DNA from: Pseudonocardia alaniniphila
Lineage (GTDB): Bacteria > Actinomycetota > Actinomycetes > Mycobacteriales > Pseudonocardiaceae
DNA length: 64,000 nucleotides
NCBI RefSeq assembly: GCF_022524485.1
Contig: NZ_JAKXMK010000031.1
Coordinates: forward strand, 62,001-126,000
Reading direction: 5' to 3'
Shown here: positions 42,243 to 52,470 of the stretch, piece after piece
Layout of the letters: each line of letters opens with the position of its first letter
How positions within the stretch are numbered: position 1 is the stretch's first letter
Translations under genes and position numbers: made by a program
Notes under the pieces: model-generated
Databases searched by the model: none
The model's input: only the letters and a program-made list of their open reading frames with translations
Told to the model about the DNA's origin: nothing

Positions 42243-43643
42243 ATGTCCCTCCCACAGCCCGCGGACCTCGTCGTCCACGGCGGCACCGTCGTCAACGCCG
42301 GCGGCAGCGGCCCCGCCACCGTCGTCGTGACGGGCGGCCGGATCGTCGCGGTGCAGGACCCGACGCTGCCGCTCCCGCCGCACGAGCGGGCGATCGACGC
42401 CACGGGCAAGCTCGTCATCCCCGGCGGGGTCGACCCGCACTGTCACATCGGGCAGCGGCTCGGCGCGTACACGCAGCTCGACGACTACGCAGGCGCGAGT
42501 ATCGCGGCGCTGTGGGGCGGCACCACCACGGTCGTCGACTTCGCGATACCGGAGCCCGGCCAGAGCCCGCTCGACGCCGTGCAGGAACGCCGGGACCTCG
42601 CCACCGTCTCCCGGTGCGACACCGCGCTGCACGGGTGCGTGATCTCCTGGGACGACACCACGGCGAAGCAGATCGCGGCCATGGCCGACGGTGGCGTCCG
42701 GACGATCAAGATGTTCACGACGTACAAGGACGTCGTCATGGCGGGACCGGACACCGTGCTCGAAGTGCTGCGCACGCTGCACGCTCAGGGCGGCATCGCC
42801 TACGTGCACGCCGAAGCCGACCACGTGATCGAGGACGCGCAGGGGCTCGCCGCCGCGGCCCACCGTGCTGACGCCGGGCATCACGCGCTCACCCGTCCCG
42901 AGCTGGCCGAGGCTGCAGCTGTGGCCCAGGTGCTCGCCACCGCCGAGCACGTGGGGGCACCCGTGTACTTCGTGCACCAGACCACCGCTGAGGCGGTCGA
43001 TCTGGTCCGTGCCGCGCGTCGCCGCGGCGTGCGCGCCTACACCGAGACCTGCCCGCACTACCTCGCCCTCGACGAGAGCACCTACGCAGGCGAGCACCCG
43101 GAGCGCTTCGTGTGCTGTCCGCCGCTGCGCGCGGCCGAGTCGGTGGCCGCGTTGCGCGCCCGCGCCGTCGTCGGGGATGTCGACACGCTGGGTTCCGACC
43201 ACTGCTGCTACTCCACGCCGCAGAAGTCGGAGCACCGCGACGACGTCCGTGTCATGCCCAACGGCCTGCCCGGGGTGGAGACGCGGCTGCCGGTGGCTTT
43301 CACCCGGCTCGTGGCCGAGGACGGGATGCCCGTCGAGCGCTTCGTGGCGATGTTCGCCACCAATCCCGCGCGCCTCAACGGCCTGACGAGCAAGGGCATG
43401 GTCGGAGTGGGAGCCGACGCCGACATCGTCGTGCTCGACCCGGTGGCGCGGCGCACCGCGGCCGCTGCCGACCTGCACATGCAGAGCGACTACACCCCTT
43501 ACGAGGGCCACCAGCTGACCGGCTGGGCGGAGACGGTGATCAGCGGCGGCCGCGTCGTGCTCGACGCCGACGGCTTCCATGACCCCGGGCCTATCGGCAC
43601 GGCGCTGCAGGCCGCCCCGATCCCGGGCCACCTCCTCACGTGA
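42243..43643 (+). CDS. hydA: Dihydropyrimidinase/D-hydantoinase
   Basis: 466 residues of the cyclic amidohydrolase family. GGVDPHCHIG gives the first metal His pair, RTIKMFTTYK the Lys that is carboxylated in this family, YVHAEADH and YFVHQTTAEA further metal His residues, and DTLGSDHCCY the catalytic Asp. It opens dihydropyrimidine or hydantoin rings in reductive pyrimidine degradation or uptake of cyclic ureides. The next gene is an MFS carrier and the previous one a GntR regulator. The usual beta-ureidopropionase is absent. Confidence 0.88.
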   Translation: MSLPQPADLVVHGGTVVNAGGSGPATVVVTGGRIVAVQDPTLPLPPHERAIDATGKLVIPGGVDPHCHIGQRLGAYTQLDDYAGASIAALWGGTTTVVDFAIPEPGQSPLDAVQERRDLATVSRCDTALHGCVISWDDTTAKQIAAMADGGVRTIKMFTTYKDVVMAGPDTVLEVLRTLHAQGGIAYVHAEADHVIEDAQGLAAAAHRADAGHHALTRPELAEAAAVAQVLATAEHVGAPVYFVHQTTAEAVDLVRAARRRGVRAYTETCPHYLALDESTYAGEHPERFVCCPPLRAAESVAALRARAVVGDVDTLGSDHCCYSTPQKSEHRDDVRVMPNGLPGVETRLPVAFTRLVAEDGMPVERFVAMFATNPARLNGLTSKGMVGVGADADIVVLDPVARRTAAAADLHMQSDYTPYEGHQLTGWAETVISGGRVVLDADGFHDPGPIGTALQAAPIPGHLLT

Positions 43644-43684
43644 GCCCCACCCCGACCGAAGGACCCACCGAACGGAGCGCAGCC

Positions 43685-45172
43685 ATGCCCACATCGGCTT
43701 CCTCGCCGGGCACAGGTCCCACGAGCGCCGCGACGGAGCAGCTCAGGGACCGGGCGCAGCGCCAGCTCGGCGCGGCGCTGGACCGCATCCCGTTCCGCCG
43801 GGCGCACGTGCTGATCCTGGTGCTCGTGGCGTTCGGCGCGCTGTTCGACGCGATCGAGCAGTACAACGTCGGGCTCGCCGCCCCGCTCATCGCCGCGCAG
43901 TGGGAGCTGTCGAACACCGAGGTCGGGCTCCTGACGACGCTGACGTTCGCGGGCATGGCGATCGGCTCGCTGATCGCGGGCATCACCGGCGACCGGTACG
44001 GCCGCCGCGTCACCTACATGTACAACCTCGTCCTCTACACGGTGGGCGCGCTGCTTGCCGCGTTCGCGCCGGACATCGGCTGGCTGCTCGTCGCGCGCTT
44101 CATCGTCGGAATCGGGCTGGGCGGTGAGCTGAACACAGGTCTCACGCTGGTGGCCGAGCTGATGCCAACGAAGTACCGGGGGGCCGCCGTCGCCACCGTG
44201 AACATCGCAGCCGGCGGACTGGGGATCTTCGTCTCCTCGGCGCTGGCCGCGTTCGTGCTCGGCCCGCTCGAGACCACTCTCGGTGGCCCGGAGGTGGCGT
44301 GGCGCTGGCTGCTCGGGTTGCTGGCACTGCCCGCGCTGCTCGTGTTCGTCTATCGGTGGTTCCTGCCGGAGTCACCGCGATACCTGCTGGTGGAGGGGCA
44401 GGTGGCGGCGGCCAACGAGGTGCTCTCCCGGCTCGCCGCCAACCGCCTCCGCCCGCTGCGGAATACGCAGCCCACCGCGTACGTCGACGCCGCCGAGGGC
44501 GAACGGCTGCCGCGGCAGCGGGTCCGGCTCGCGGAGATCTTCTCCGGCGCGCTCGCCAGGAACACCCTCGTGATCTGGGTGGTCTCGGCAATGACGTTCG
44601 GCGCGCAGGTGACGATCACCGTGTTCATGCCGACCGTCCTCGTGGCCCGCGGAATCGACGTGTCGACCTCGCTGGCCTACACCACGATCATCAACATCGG
44701 CGGATTGATCGGAGCCGTGCTTGCGAGCGTGTTCGGCTACCGGCTCAAGCGGCGGATGGTGCTCGGGTACGGGGCGGTGGTGGCCGTCGTCGTCGCGATC
44801 GCCTTCGGTACGTCGGCGAGCCTCGCGATGATCCTGGTGCTCGGCGGGCTGCTGCAGCTCATGTTCATTCTGCTCAACACCACCGCCTGGGTGTGGGCAC
44901 CGGAGCTGTACCCGACGACGGTGCGGGCGTTCGGCACCGGTGCATCGGTGACGGTTGCGCTCGTCTCCGCATCGCTCGTTCCGCTGCTGGCCGGGGTGAT
45001 ATTCGACGCCGCCGGTGCGGTCGGCATCTTCGTCATGGTCGGCGTGATGTATGTGATCATGGCGACGGCCGTGCGGTTCGGGGCGGAGACCCAGGGCGTG
45101 GCCCTCGAAGACATCGGTGAGGAGGCGCGGCGTAACCGCGGCGGATCCTCGGCTGATGCGGAGTCGCGATGA
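43685..45172 (+). CDS. MFS transporter
   Basis: 495 residues with twelve hydrophobic segments: AFGALFDAIEQYNVGLAAPL, GSLIAGITGDRYGRRVTYM (signature loop), FLPESPRYLL, and LNTTAWVWAPELYPTTVRAF of the sugar/acid transporter branch. The ATG at 43685 follows GGAGCGCAGCC; a GTG at 43640 overlapping the previous stop has no ribosome site. Co-transcribed with the dihydropyrimidinase and probably imports its substrate. Confidence 0.85.
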   Translation: MPTSASSPGTGPTSAATEQLRDRAQRQLGAALDRIPFRRAHVLILVLVAFGALFDAIEQYNVGLAAPLIAAQWELSNTEVGLLTTLTFAGMAIGSLIAGITGDRYGRRVTYMYNLVLYTVGALLAAFAPDIGWLLVARFIVGIGLGGELNTGLTLVAELMPTKYRGAAVATVNIAAGGLGIFVSSALAAFVLGPLETTLGGPEVAWRWLLGLLALPALLVFVYRWFLPESPRYLLVEGQVAAANEVLSRLAANRLRPLRNTQPTAYVDAAEGERLPRQRVRLAEIFSGALARNTLVIWVVSAMTFGAQVTITVFMPTVLVARGIDVSTSLAYTTIINIGGLIGAVLASVFGYRLKRRMVLGYGAVVAVVVAIAFGTSASLAMILVLGGLLQLMFILLNTTAWVWAPELYPTTVRAFGTGASVTVALVSASLVPLLAGVIFDAAGAVGIFVMVGVMYVIMATAVRFGAETQGVALEDIGEEARRNRGGSSADAESR

Positions 45173-45247
45173 GAATCAAGGGCCAGCCCCGCGCGGGTCT
45201 GACGGAAGGAGAGGTGTCGGTCGCCTCCGGAGAGAGCCGACCGTCGA

Positions 45248-45460
45248 CTAGCTGTGTGCCTTGGCGGCGTCGATCCAGCCCTGACAGGTCTGCTCGGAAA
45301 TGCCGATCACCTTGCCGTGTCGGGTCTCGATCATTTCCTTCAGGTGGGAGGCCTTTCGGTGCTGCAGTTCTTTGATCGAGTCGACGCCGATGTCCTTGAG
45401 CATCGCAGCGTGTTTCGGCCCGATACCCTTGATGTCGGCCAGGTCGTTCACAACAGCCAT
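45248..45460 (-). CDS. DUF4332-type helix-hairpin-helix protein
   Basis: 70 residues. DLADIKGIGPKHAAMLKDIG is a helix-hairpin-helix, followed by SIKELQHRKASHLKEMI and GWIDAAKAHS. GGAGG precedes the ATG at 45460. Likely binds DNA non-specifically through the hairpin. Bases 45530-45754 upstream hold no gene. Confidence 0.75.
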   Translation of the reverse strand: MAVVNDLADIKGIGPKHAAMLKDIGVDSIKELQHRKASHLKEMIETRHGKVIGISEQTCQGWIDAAKAHS

Positions 45461-45754
45461 GACGGGTTTCCTCCGGTCTTTGTCGTGTGCGGAGACAGCA
45501 TTATGCGCGCCTCCCTGGCGGCTCGCCACTGGTCCGGAGCGGCCGGAATGGCGATCAACTCATGCCACGTTGAATCGGTTCTGTTCATGTACCGTGATCC
45601 GCCCCAGCCCGATCATTTTCTGGTCGCGTCTTGATCGAGCACGGTCGTATTCCGGTATGAATTCATTCGTACCATGGGTGGTGCAGCGGGCACGACGGAA
45701 TCACCCGATAGCGATCTGAATGGTCCTGTGCCGCGTCCTGCATGGAGCGGCTGG

Positions 45755-48557
45755 TCAGGGCACTCCGATCGGCGGCAGGCCGAGATCCTGCCGGATCGAG
45801 ACCACCCGCCGCAGCGCATCGTCGGCCTCGACCCGCTGGCTCAACGCCAGGTGGCTGCCTCTGAGCCGGATCAGCGTCTCGACCTCGTTGTCGTGGGCCC
45901 GGAACCCACGGTAGATCTCCGCCGCACGCCGGTAGCTGTCCAGCGCTTCGTCGAACCGTTCGAGCTGGTGGTAGGCCATCCCGAGGCTCTCCCACGCGTT
46001 CGCCTGGCCGAAGCGCTCGCCCGATGATCGAAGCAGTTCGAGCGCATCCCGGCACAGTCCGACGGCGTTGTCGAACTTGCCGAGGAGCACGAGGTACCAG
46101 CCCATGGCGTTCGTCGTGGCGGCCTCGCCGGGGGCGCAGGTGATCGAGCGGAACAGGTGGCGTGCGCGGGCGGCGTGCGCCAGCGCGGTTTCGGGTTCGT
46201 CCTGCAGATCCGACAGCCAGGCGTACTGGCGCAACGTGTAGGCCGTGGCGCACACGTCGCCGAGCTCCTCGAACAGCGAGAGTGCCCGGTCCAGCCGGGC
46301 CTGAGCTGTGTCGTAGCGGCCGAGTCGGGTGTCGGCTCTGGCCAGGCCGCGGAGTGCGTAGGCCAGACCCGTCGTGTCGGAGATTTCAGCTGCTGAGCGT
46401 GCTGCGAGTCGGTGGGCGGCGGCCAGTTCGTGCCAGTGACCTTGCCGGTCGTGGCAGTTGCGCAGGGCCCATGCGAAGCGCCATGTGTGGGCGTGCAGGC
46501 CGTGCGCGGCCATTCGCTCCAGCAGCGGCAGTGTCGTGGTGCGTTCGGTGTCGAACCAGCGGATGGCCCCTTCCACGTCGGCCAGGGCCTCGGGTGTGAC
46601 GTGGCGTTCCGGGTCGAGGGGCGGGGGTTCGTCCTGGTGGGCGGAGACGAGCCGGGCGCAGCGGTCGGCCGTCTGTAGATAGTGGGTGGCCAACCGGGAA
46701 CGCCTCGTCGCGCTCCGCGCGGGGCTCGGTCTCGGCGATCCGCTCATCGGCGTAGGCCCGGAGCAGGTCGTGGCGGGAGAACCGTCCCGGCGAGGTCTGT
46801 GTGACGAGCTGCGCGTCGGCGAGTTCGCGCAGCAAGGTGCCGGCCACGTGGACGGGCACTGCGGCGGCGCTGGCGGCAGCGCTTGCGGTGGTCTCCGAAC
46901 CAGGATGCGGCGCGAGCAGGCGGAACAGCCGTGCGGCGCCCGGGGAGAGCAACGCGTAGGAGGACGCCAGCACTGCGCGGATGTCGGGGGTGTAGTCCCG
47001 CCCGGCGAACGCGTCGAGGGTGTGGTGGGTACCGAAGAGCTGCGTTACGGCGTCGGCGAGGGAAAACGTCGAGGGCCGTGCGGTGATCCGGGCGGAGACG
47101 ATCGACAGCGCCAACGGGAGGCGGGCGCAGTGGTCGATCAGGGCGTTGATGGCGTCGGGTTCGGCGTCGACGCGTTCGGTGCCGAGTCTGCGGGCGAGGA
47201 GTTCTCGGGCTGTGTGGTGGTCGAGGAGGTCGAGGGTGATGGTGCGGGCGCCGGTGGATGCGACCAGTCCGTCGAGGGTGGCGCGGCTGGCGATGAGGAC
47301 GAGGGAGCGGGACCGGCCGGGCAACAGGGGCAGCACTTGGGCGGAGTCGCGGGCGTTGTCGAGCACGATCAGGCACCGTCGGTCGAGCAGCAGGCTGCGG
47401 TAGAGGGCGGACTGGGCGTCCGCGGTCGGGGGGATCCGTTGCGGGTGGACCCCCAAGGCGTGCAGGAAACCCAGGATCGTTTCCTGAGGGCCGACCTGGA
47501 CGCCTGCGCCTTCGAATCCGCGAAGGTTCACATACAGCTGGCCGTCGGGGAACCGATCGGTGACCTCGTGTGCCCAGTGCAGCGCGAACGCTGTCTTGCC
47601 GACCCCGGCCATCCCTCCGACCACGATCACCGTGGTTCGTCCCGGTGCGGCCCCGTGGGTGGGCAGCGTCGCCCGGGCCGCGGCGAGCGCCGTCTCACGT
47701 CCGACGAAAACGGGCAGGTCCGCGGGTAGTTGCGCCGGGTGCGCGGCCGGCGCGAGCACCTGATCCGGAGCACACAGGTCGGGGTCGGAGCGCAGCATGC
47801 GTTGGTGCAGCCGGCGTAGCCGTGGGCCGGGGTCGGCGCCCAGTTCCTCGCGCAGCACCCGCCGCGCGTTCTCGAAGGCCAGGAACGCCTCCGCCTGCCG
47901 GTCGCAACGGTAAAGCGCGAGGATGAGCAACTCGTGCAACGGCTCACGCAGCGGCTCACAGACCACAGCTGCCTGGAGTTGATCGACGATCCGTGCCTGC
48001 TCTCCGTGCTCGAGTTCGAGGCGACACATGCTCTCCAGCGCGGCCCACCGCAGCCGGTGCAGGCGCGCGCGCTCGACCTGCACGAAGGCTCCCGGGAGCC
48101 CGGCCAGCGGGGTGCCCTGGTGCAGCGACAGGGCCGTCCGCAGATGCTCGACCGCGTCTCGTCCCCGGCCCCTTCCCACTGCGAGGTCGGCCAGGGTGAC
48201 CTGCTCGCAGAACCGGCCCACGTCCACAGCGAGCCGATCCACCTCGATGCGGTAGCCACCGCCATCGGCAGCGATGACGCGGTCGCGCTCATCGGTGGCG
48301 AGGAGTCGGCGTATGCGGTGGAAATAGGTGCGAATCGTCGCGCTCGGCTGTGCCGGCAGGGTTTCTCCCCAGAGCGCGTCGGCGATCTCGTCCATCGTCA
48401 TCGGCGTGCCGTTCCGCAGCAACAACAACGCCAATGTGGCGCGTTGTTGAGGAGTGCCCAACGGAAGCTCGGCACCGCCCCGCCAGGCCCGCACCGGCCC
48501 GATCAGGGCGAACCCGAGCTCATGCTCCACAGGCATGTTCTCCTCTGCGTCCGTCAC
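45755..48557 (-). pseudogene. AfsR/SARP family regulator, frameshifted in the C-terminal third
   Basis: About 930 residues read across one break. N-terminal winged helix (FALIGPVRAWRGGAELPLGT, then PSATIRTYFHRIRRLL), BTAD domain (LHRLRWAALESMCRLELEHG), NB-ARC ATPase (Walker A VVGGMAGVGKTAF, RRCLIVLDNARDSAQV), then TPR repeats (LARADTRLGRYDTAQARLDR, AYHQLERFDEALDSYRRAAE). The frame changes near 46695, between AERDEAF and RRLATHYLQTA. The two halves read well on either side, so this is either a recent mutation or a sequence error. SARP proteins activate antibiotic or stress genes; no biosynthetic cluster is next to it. Start GTG 48557 or ATG 48536. Confidence 0.82.
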
Positions 48558-49048
48558 GATGGTGACTGGCCATCACTTTTGCTCTCTATGTCGTGCGTTG
48601 ACGACAAGGAAAGGCCGTCGGTGTCGCCGACTCGAAATTGTAAGGGCGGCCCGAGCGTGGTCGTGCAACGTGCCTAGCTGCCGGGAGTGCGCTGCCTGCA
48701 CCGTCAACAAATCGTCTCGCCCGCGTCTACACCGAACGTGCCAGTGTGGTGATGTGCAACCGCGCCGCGCGGCCATTGACCACCACTTCCACCGGGCTTT
48801 CGTCGGGTCGGTCCACGAAGGGAGGTTTATCCTCCATCTGGCACAGCCTTCTGGACATCGGGTCCTTCCGTCGCAGGAGTGACCTGGCCGAGGGTGTCAC
48901 GTTGTTCGCTGCTGGGATCGATCCAACCGATGCCGGATACGACTTCACCCCGCTGAAGGAGATGCTTGCCTCGCGAGGCGGCCGGGGATGACGAATTTCC
49001 GCGGCCTGAGCATGGCGACCGAGAGGCCGACCTTCGAAGGAGCACCTG
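48558..49048. other. Intergenic region, 491 bases
   Basis: Between divergent genes. On the minus strand 36 codons from 48835 read MEDKPPFVDRPDESPVEVVV with NGRAARLHI before a stop; the VEVVVNGRAARLHI part resembles the first strands of 2Fe-2S subunits of the xanthine dehydrogenase family, but it is too short to call. Otherwise only promoter space for 49049. Confidence 0.35.
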
Positions 49049-50281
49049 ATGACGGCACAGGACGCGAGCACGCGCAGCATCGATCCGCCGGAGCCGGACC
49101 TCGGTCCGGGCGAGATGATCGCCAGGGCGGCGGCGCTGCGTGGCAAGCTCCGGGAGCGTCAGGACGAGTGCGAGGCGCTCGGACGTCTGCCCGACGCGAC
49201 GTTGCGGGACTACATCGACGCCGGCCTCTACCGGATCATGCAGCCGCGGCGGTTCGGCGGCTACGAGTTCGATCTCGACACCTTCCTGCGCGTCACGGTC
49301 GAGCTGTCGCGTGGCTGCCCCTCGAGCGGCTGGGTCTTCGGGCTCATGGCGACGCACAACGTCATCGCCGGTCTCTTCGAGGAGCAGGCCCAGGTCGAGC
49401 TGTTCGAGGACGGTGACTTCCGCTGCCCGCTTTCCGCGATCCCCGCGCCCGCACTGAGGGTCGATGGTGGTTACCGGATCACCGGCTGGTGGGACTACGC
49501 GTCCGGCTGCGACGTGTCGACGCACTTCATCGGTGCCACCGCTGTGATCGCCGAGTCCGGCGGTGAGCCCGTCGACACGCGCTTCGTCGCGATGCGCCGC
49601 GACCAGTTCCGGATCGTCGACAACTGGGACACGCTGGGCATGCGCGGCACGGGCTCGCGGCGGGTCGTGGTCGAGGATCTCTTCGTCCCCGAGCACCACA
49701 CCGTGCCGTCGCCGAACCCCGCGCGCACCGTCGTGGAGTTCCCGGGGCGCGGCCTGCACCCGAGCGCGACGTTCTACGGGTCGATCGGGTCCCTGCTCAT
49801 CTCCGAACCGACTGCGGTGTGCGTCGGCATCGCGCAGGCGGCCGTCGACGAGTACATCGAGAACCTCACGACGAAGCACCAGTGGGGTCCGATGTCGCCG
49901 CGGCGCTCCGACCTGCCCGTCTTCCACGGGTTGCTCGGCGAGGCCACGGCGTACGTCGACACCGCGGAGGCGACGCTCCACCAGGTCGCGCAGATCTGGA
50001 CGGGGCGGGCGCGGCGCGCGATGGAGACCGGCGAGCCCGTGAGCGACGAGGATGACCGTCGCCTCATCCTCATCGAGCAGCAGATCGTCCAGCTCGCGTC
50101 GAGGGCGGTCGAGACGATCTTCCGCACGAGCGGGTCGAGCGCCGCGAACAAGGGCAGGCGGATCGAGCGCTACTTCCGTGACCTGAACATGGTGCGCACG
50201 CACGTCACGCTCCAGTTCGAGCGCACGTGGGAGAACGTCGGCCGAATGCGGCTCGGGCTCGAGCCGGAGATGCCGTTCTAG
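49049..50281 (+). CDS. Acyl-CoA dehydrogenase-fold flavin-dependent monooxygenase
   Basis: 410 residues, group D flavin hydroxylase (HsaA/HpaB-like). MIARAAALRGKLRERQDECE, then MQPRRFGGYEFDLDTFLRVT, SSGWVFGLMATHNVI, ITGWWDYASGCDVSTHFIGA, DTLGMRGTGSRRVVVEDLFV and the C-terminal RRIERYFRDLNMVRTHVTLQ are typical of two-component aromatic and phenolic hydroxylases that use reduced FMN/FAD. The flavin reductase partner is not adjacent. AAGGAGC lies before the ATG at 49049. Confidence 0.85.
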   Translation: MTAQDASTRSIDPPEPDLGPGEMIARAAALRGKLRERQDECEALGRLPDATLRDYIDAGLYRIMQPRRFGGYEFDLDTFLRVTVELSRGCPSSGWVFGLMATHNVIAGLFEEQAQVELFEDGDFRCPLSAIPAPALRVDGGYRITGWWDYASGCDVSTHFIGATAVIAESGGEPVDTRFVAMRRDQFRIVDNWDTLGMRGTGSRRVVVEDLFVPEHHTVPSPNPARTVVEFPGRGLHPSATFYGSIGSLLISEPTAVCVGIAQAAVDEYIENLTTKHQWGPMSPRRSDLPVFHGLLGEATAYVDTAEATLHQVAQIWTGRARRAMETGEPVSDEDDRRLILIEQQIVQLASRAVETIFRTSGSSAANKGRRIERYFRDLNMVRTHVTLQFERTWENVGRMRLGLEPEMPF

Positions 50282-50349
50282 CAGCGGGCGCCCGGCCTGC
50301 CACTTTCCTGACGTCCTCGCGACGATCGGCGAGTGGTCCGTGCATTAAG

Positions 50350-50362
50350 TTAGCATCGCTAA
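50350..50362. promoter_or_regulatory. Palindrome before the P450 gene
   Basis: TTAGCATCGCTAA, a perfect 5-3-5 inverted repeat in an AT-rich island (about 50344-50371) 18 bases before the P450 start. Likely a repressor site overlapping the promoter; the local regulator is unknown. Confidence 0.5.
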
Positions 50363-50379
50363 TTATTTTTGGAGTCCTG

Positions 50380-51615
50380 ATGACACCGACCTCGATCACC
50401 ACCGGCCGCGACGGACAGGCGGCTGCCGAACCCGCCTACCCGATGGTCCGCACCTGCCCGTTCGACCCGCCTGCCGAGTTGGCACAGTTGCGAGCCGAGA
50501 ATCCGGTCGGCCGGGTCCGGCTGTGGGACGGCAGCTCACCCTGGCTGATCACCCGCTACGAGGACGTCCGGCGCATCCTCTCCGACCCCCGCGTGAGCTC
50601 CGAAACCGACCGGCCGGGATATCCCATCCAGTCGGAGGCGATGCGCATCGGGCGCGTGTTCACCCGCAGCTTCATCGGTATGGACGACCCGAAGCACGCC
50701 CGGTATCGCAAGATGATCACCAGCGACTTCACGGCGCGGAGCACCGAGGCGCTGCGCCCGGTCGTCGAGAAGCTCGTGAACGACCTGCTCGACGAGATGG
50801 AACACGGTCCGCGGCCGGTCGACCTCGTGAAGGCATTCGCGCTCCCGCTGCCGTCGATGGTCATCTGCCACATGCTCGGCGTGCCCTATCCGGACCACGC
50901 GTTCTTCCAGTCCTGCTCCCGTGCACTTCTCGACACCACAGCCGGCCCGGAAGCGGCCACGCGCGCCAACGAGGAGTTATGGGACTACCTGACGGACCTG
51001 CTGGCAGCGAAGGAGGCCGAACCGACCGACGACATCCTCGGCCGGCTCGCGCAGCGCTATATCCGGACCGGCCTGCTCAGCCGTGACGACGCCGTGTGCA
51101 TGGCGACGCTGCTGCTCGTCGCAGGCCACGAGACCACGGCGAACATGATCGCCTTGGGCACGCTCACGTTGTTGGAGCACCCCGAGCAGGCCGCCGAGGT
51201 GCGCGAAGGTGGCACCGCCGTGGTGAAGAGCGCCGTGGAGGAGTTGTTGCGGCTGTGGACGGTGTTGCACACCGGGCGGCGCCGGGTTGCCCTCGAGGAC
51301 ATCGAGATCGGTGGGGTGACGATCCGCGCGGGCGAGGGGATCATCGCGGCGAGCGAGTCGGCCAATCGGGATTCCGCGGTGTTCGCGTCTCCGGATGAGC
51401 TCGATATTCACCGCGGTTCGAACCACCACGTGGCGTTCGGGTTCGGTGTGCACCAGTGCCTCGGGCAGCCGCTGGCCCGGCTGGAACTGCAGATGGCCTA
51501 TCCGGCGCTGCTGCGCCGGTTCCCCGGTCTGCATCTCGCGGTACCGCTGGAGGAGATTCGCTTTCGCGACAAGATGGTGGTCTACGGGGTGCAGGAGCTC
51601 CCGGTGAGCTGGTGA
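50380..51615 (+). CDS. Cytochrome P450
   Basis: 411 residues, soluble bacterial P450 (CYP105/107-like size). Oxygen-binding I helix LLVAGHETTANMIAL, K-helix EELLRLW (ExxR), and heme loop AFGFGVHQCLGQPLARLEL with the axial Cys. N-terminal CPFDPPAELAQLRAENPV is typical of actinobacterial P450s. GGAG precedes the ATG at 50380. The flavin monooxygenase gene is 98 bases upstream on the same strand, but the palindrome between suggests an own promoter. No ferredoxin gene is adjacent. Confidence 0.92.
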   Translation: MTPTSITTGRDGQAAAEPAYPMVRTCPFDPPAELAQLRAENPVGRVRLWDGSSPWLITRYEDVRRILSDPRVSSETDRPGYPIQSEAMRIGRVFTRSFIGMDDPKHARYRKMITSDFTARSTEALRPVVEKLVNDLLDEMEHGPRPVDLVKAFALPLPSMVICHMLGVPYPDHAFFQSCSRALLDTTAGPEAATRANEELWDYLTDLLAAKEAEPTDDILGRLAQRYIRTGLLSRDDAVCMATLLLVAGHETTANMIALGTLTLLEHPEQAAEVREGGTAVVKSAVEELLRLWTVLHTGRRRVALEDIEIGGVTIRAGEGIIAASESANRDSAVFASPDELDIHRGSNHHVAFGFGVHQCLGQPLARLELQMAYPALLRRFPGLHLAVPLEEIRFRDKMVVYGVQELPVSW

Positions 51616-51655
51616 CGGCATGAGTGGCGTGAAGATCTGCCCGGAGCTGTTCGGC

Positions 51656-52470
51656 TCAGCATGCCTTGCCGTCAGCCGGCGGCCTGCGCGCCGACGGTGA
51701 GCCATCCTCGGTGTGAGGGTGTTCGGGAGGCGGTGCCAGTGCATCACGGAGAGCCGCCCGGGAAACGATTCCCAATTTGGGGTAGATCTGATAAGGGTGC
51801 GCGCCGACGGTGCGGTGGGAGAGGAAGAGACGCTCTCCGATCTGTTTGTTCGTCAGACCCGAACTGGCCAGCTCGGCGATCTCACGCTCTTTCGGCGTGA
51901 GGGCGGGAGGCTCCGACAGGGCCCGTCGCGGCTTGCTGATCCCGGTGGCCCGCAGTTCGCTGTAAGCCCGGTCGGACCAGGGTCGCGCGCCGAGCTGGTC
52001 GAAGATGTCGGCGGCAGCCGCGAGCTGAAGGCGCGCATCCGCCGTTGCCCGAATACGACGGAGCCGCTCGCCGTACGCGAGCCGGACCCGGGCGAAATCG
52101 AAGGGCCACCGGGGGATTGTGCGGGAGGGCGAGCGCGCCGTCGAAACTGCTCCGGAACTCGTCATCGCCCGCGACCATCGCCGTGGCGCCGCCGGTCAGC
52201 AACGCCATCCGCGACGACAGCCCGGGGAGGTCGGTGTCGCGCATCGCCTTGGCGTGCGCCCCGGCCTCGGCTGGTCGGTCCGTCTTGAGGGCCGCTTCGA
52301 CGAGATCGAAGCTCGTCCACATCGCCTGCGGAATGTGCGACGCGATCACACCTGGCTCGTTGTAGACGCTCGCCTCGCGATAGGCGCGGTGGACGACTGG
52401 GACGAACCCGTCGACTCCGCGCAACCCCTCGCCCCGCCGCAGCGTCAGTACGGCAGTGCGCGCCGACCCC
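51656..52470 (-). pseudogene. LuxR/LAL-type regulator, C-terminal part, frameshifted
   Basis: The 3' part reads ALTPKEREIAELASSGLTNK, QIGERLFLSHRTVGAHPYQI, YPKLGI, the LuxR HTH. Upstream, tetratricopeptide-like helices of the same protein (AREASVYNEPGVIASH region, MRDTDLPGLSSRMALLTGGA) lie in another frame, with the change near 52095 (ALPHNPP to WPFDFARVRLAYGE). The ATPase N-terminus of several hundred residues is absent. Truncation plus frameshift means a dead gene. Confidence 0.75.

Noticed and set aside
41970..43694. 574-codon open frame opposite the dihydropyrimidinase gene
   Set aside because: No family features; the plus strand has all metal ligands.
48727..48835. Possible N-terminus of a 2Fe-2S xanthine dehydrogenase-type subunit
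   Set aside because: Only one short strand pattern (VEVVVNGRAARLHI) and no Cys ligands before the stop; too little to call.
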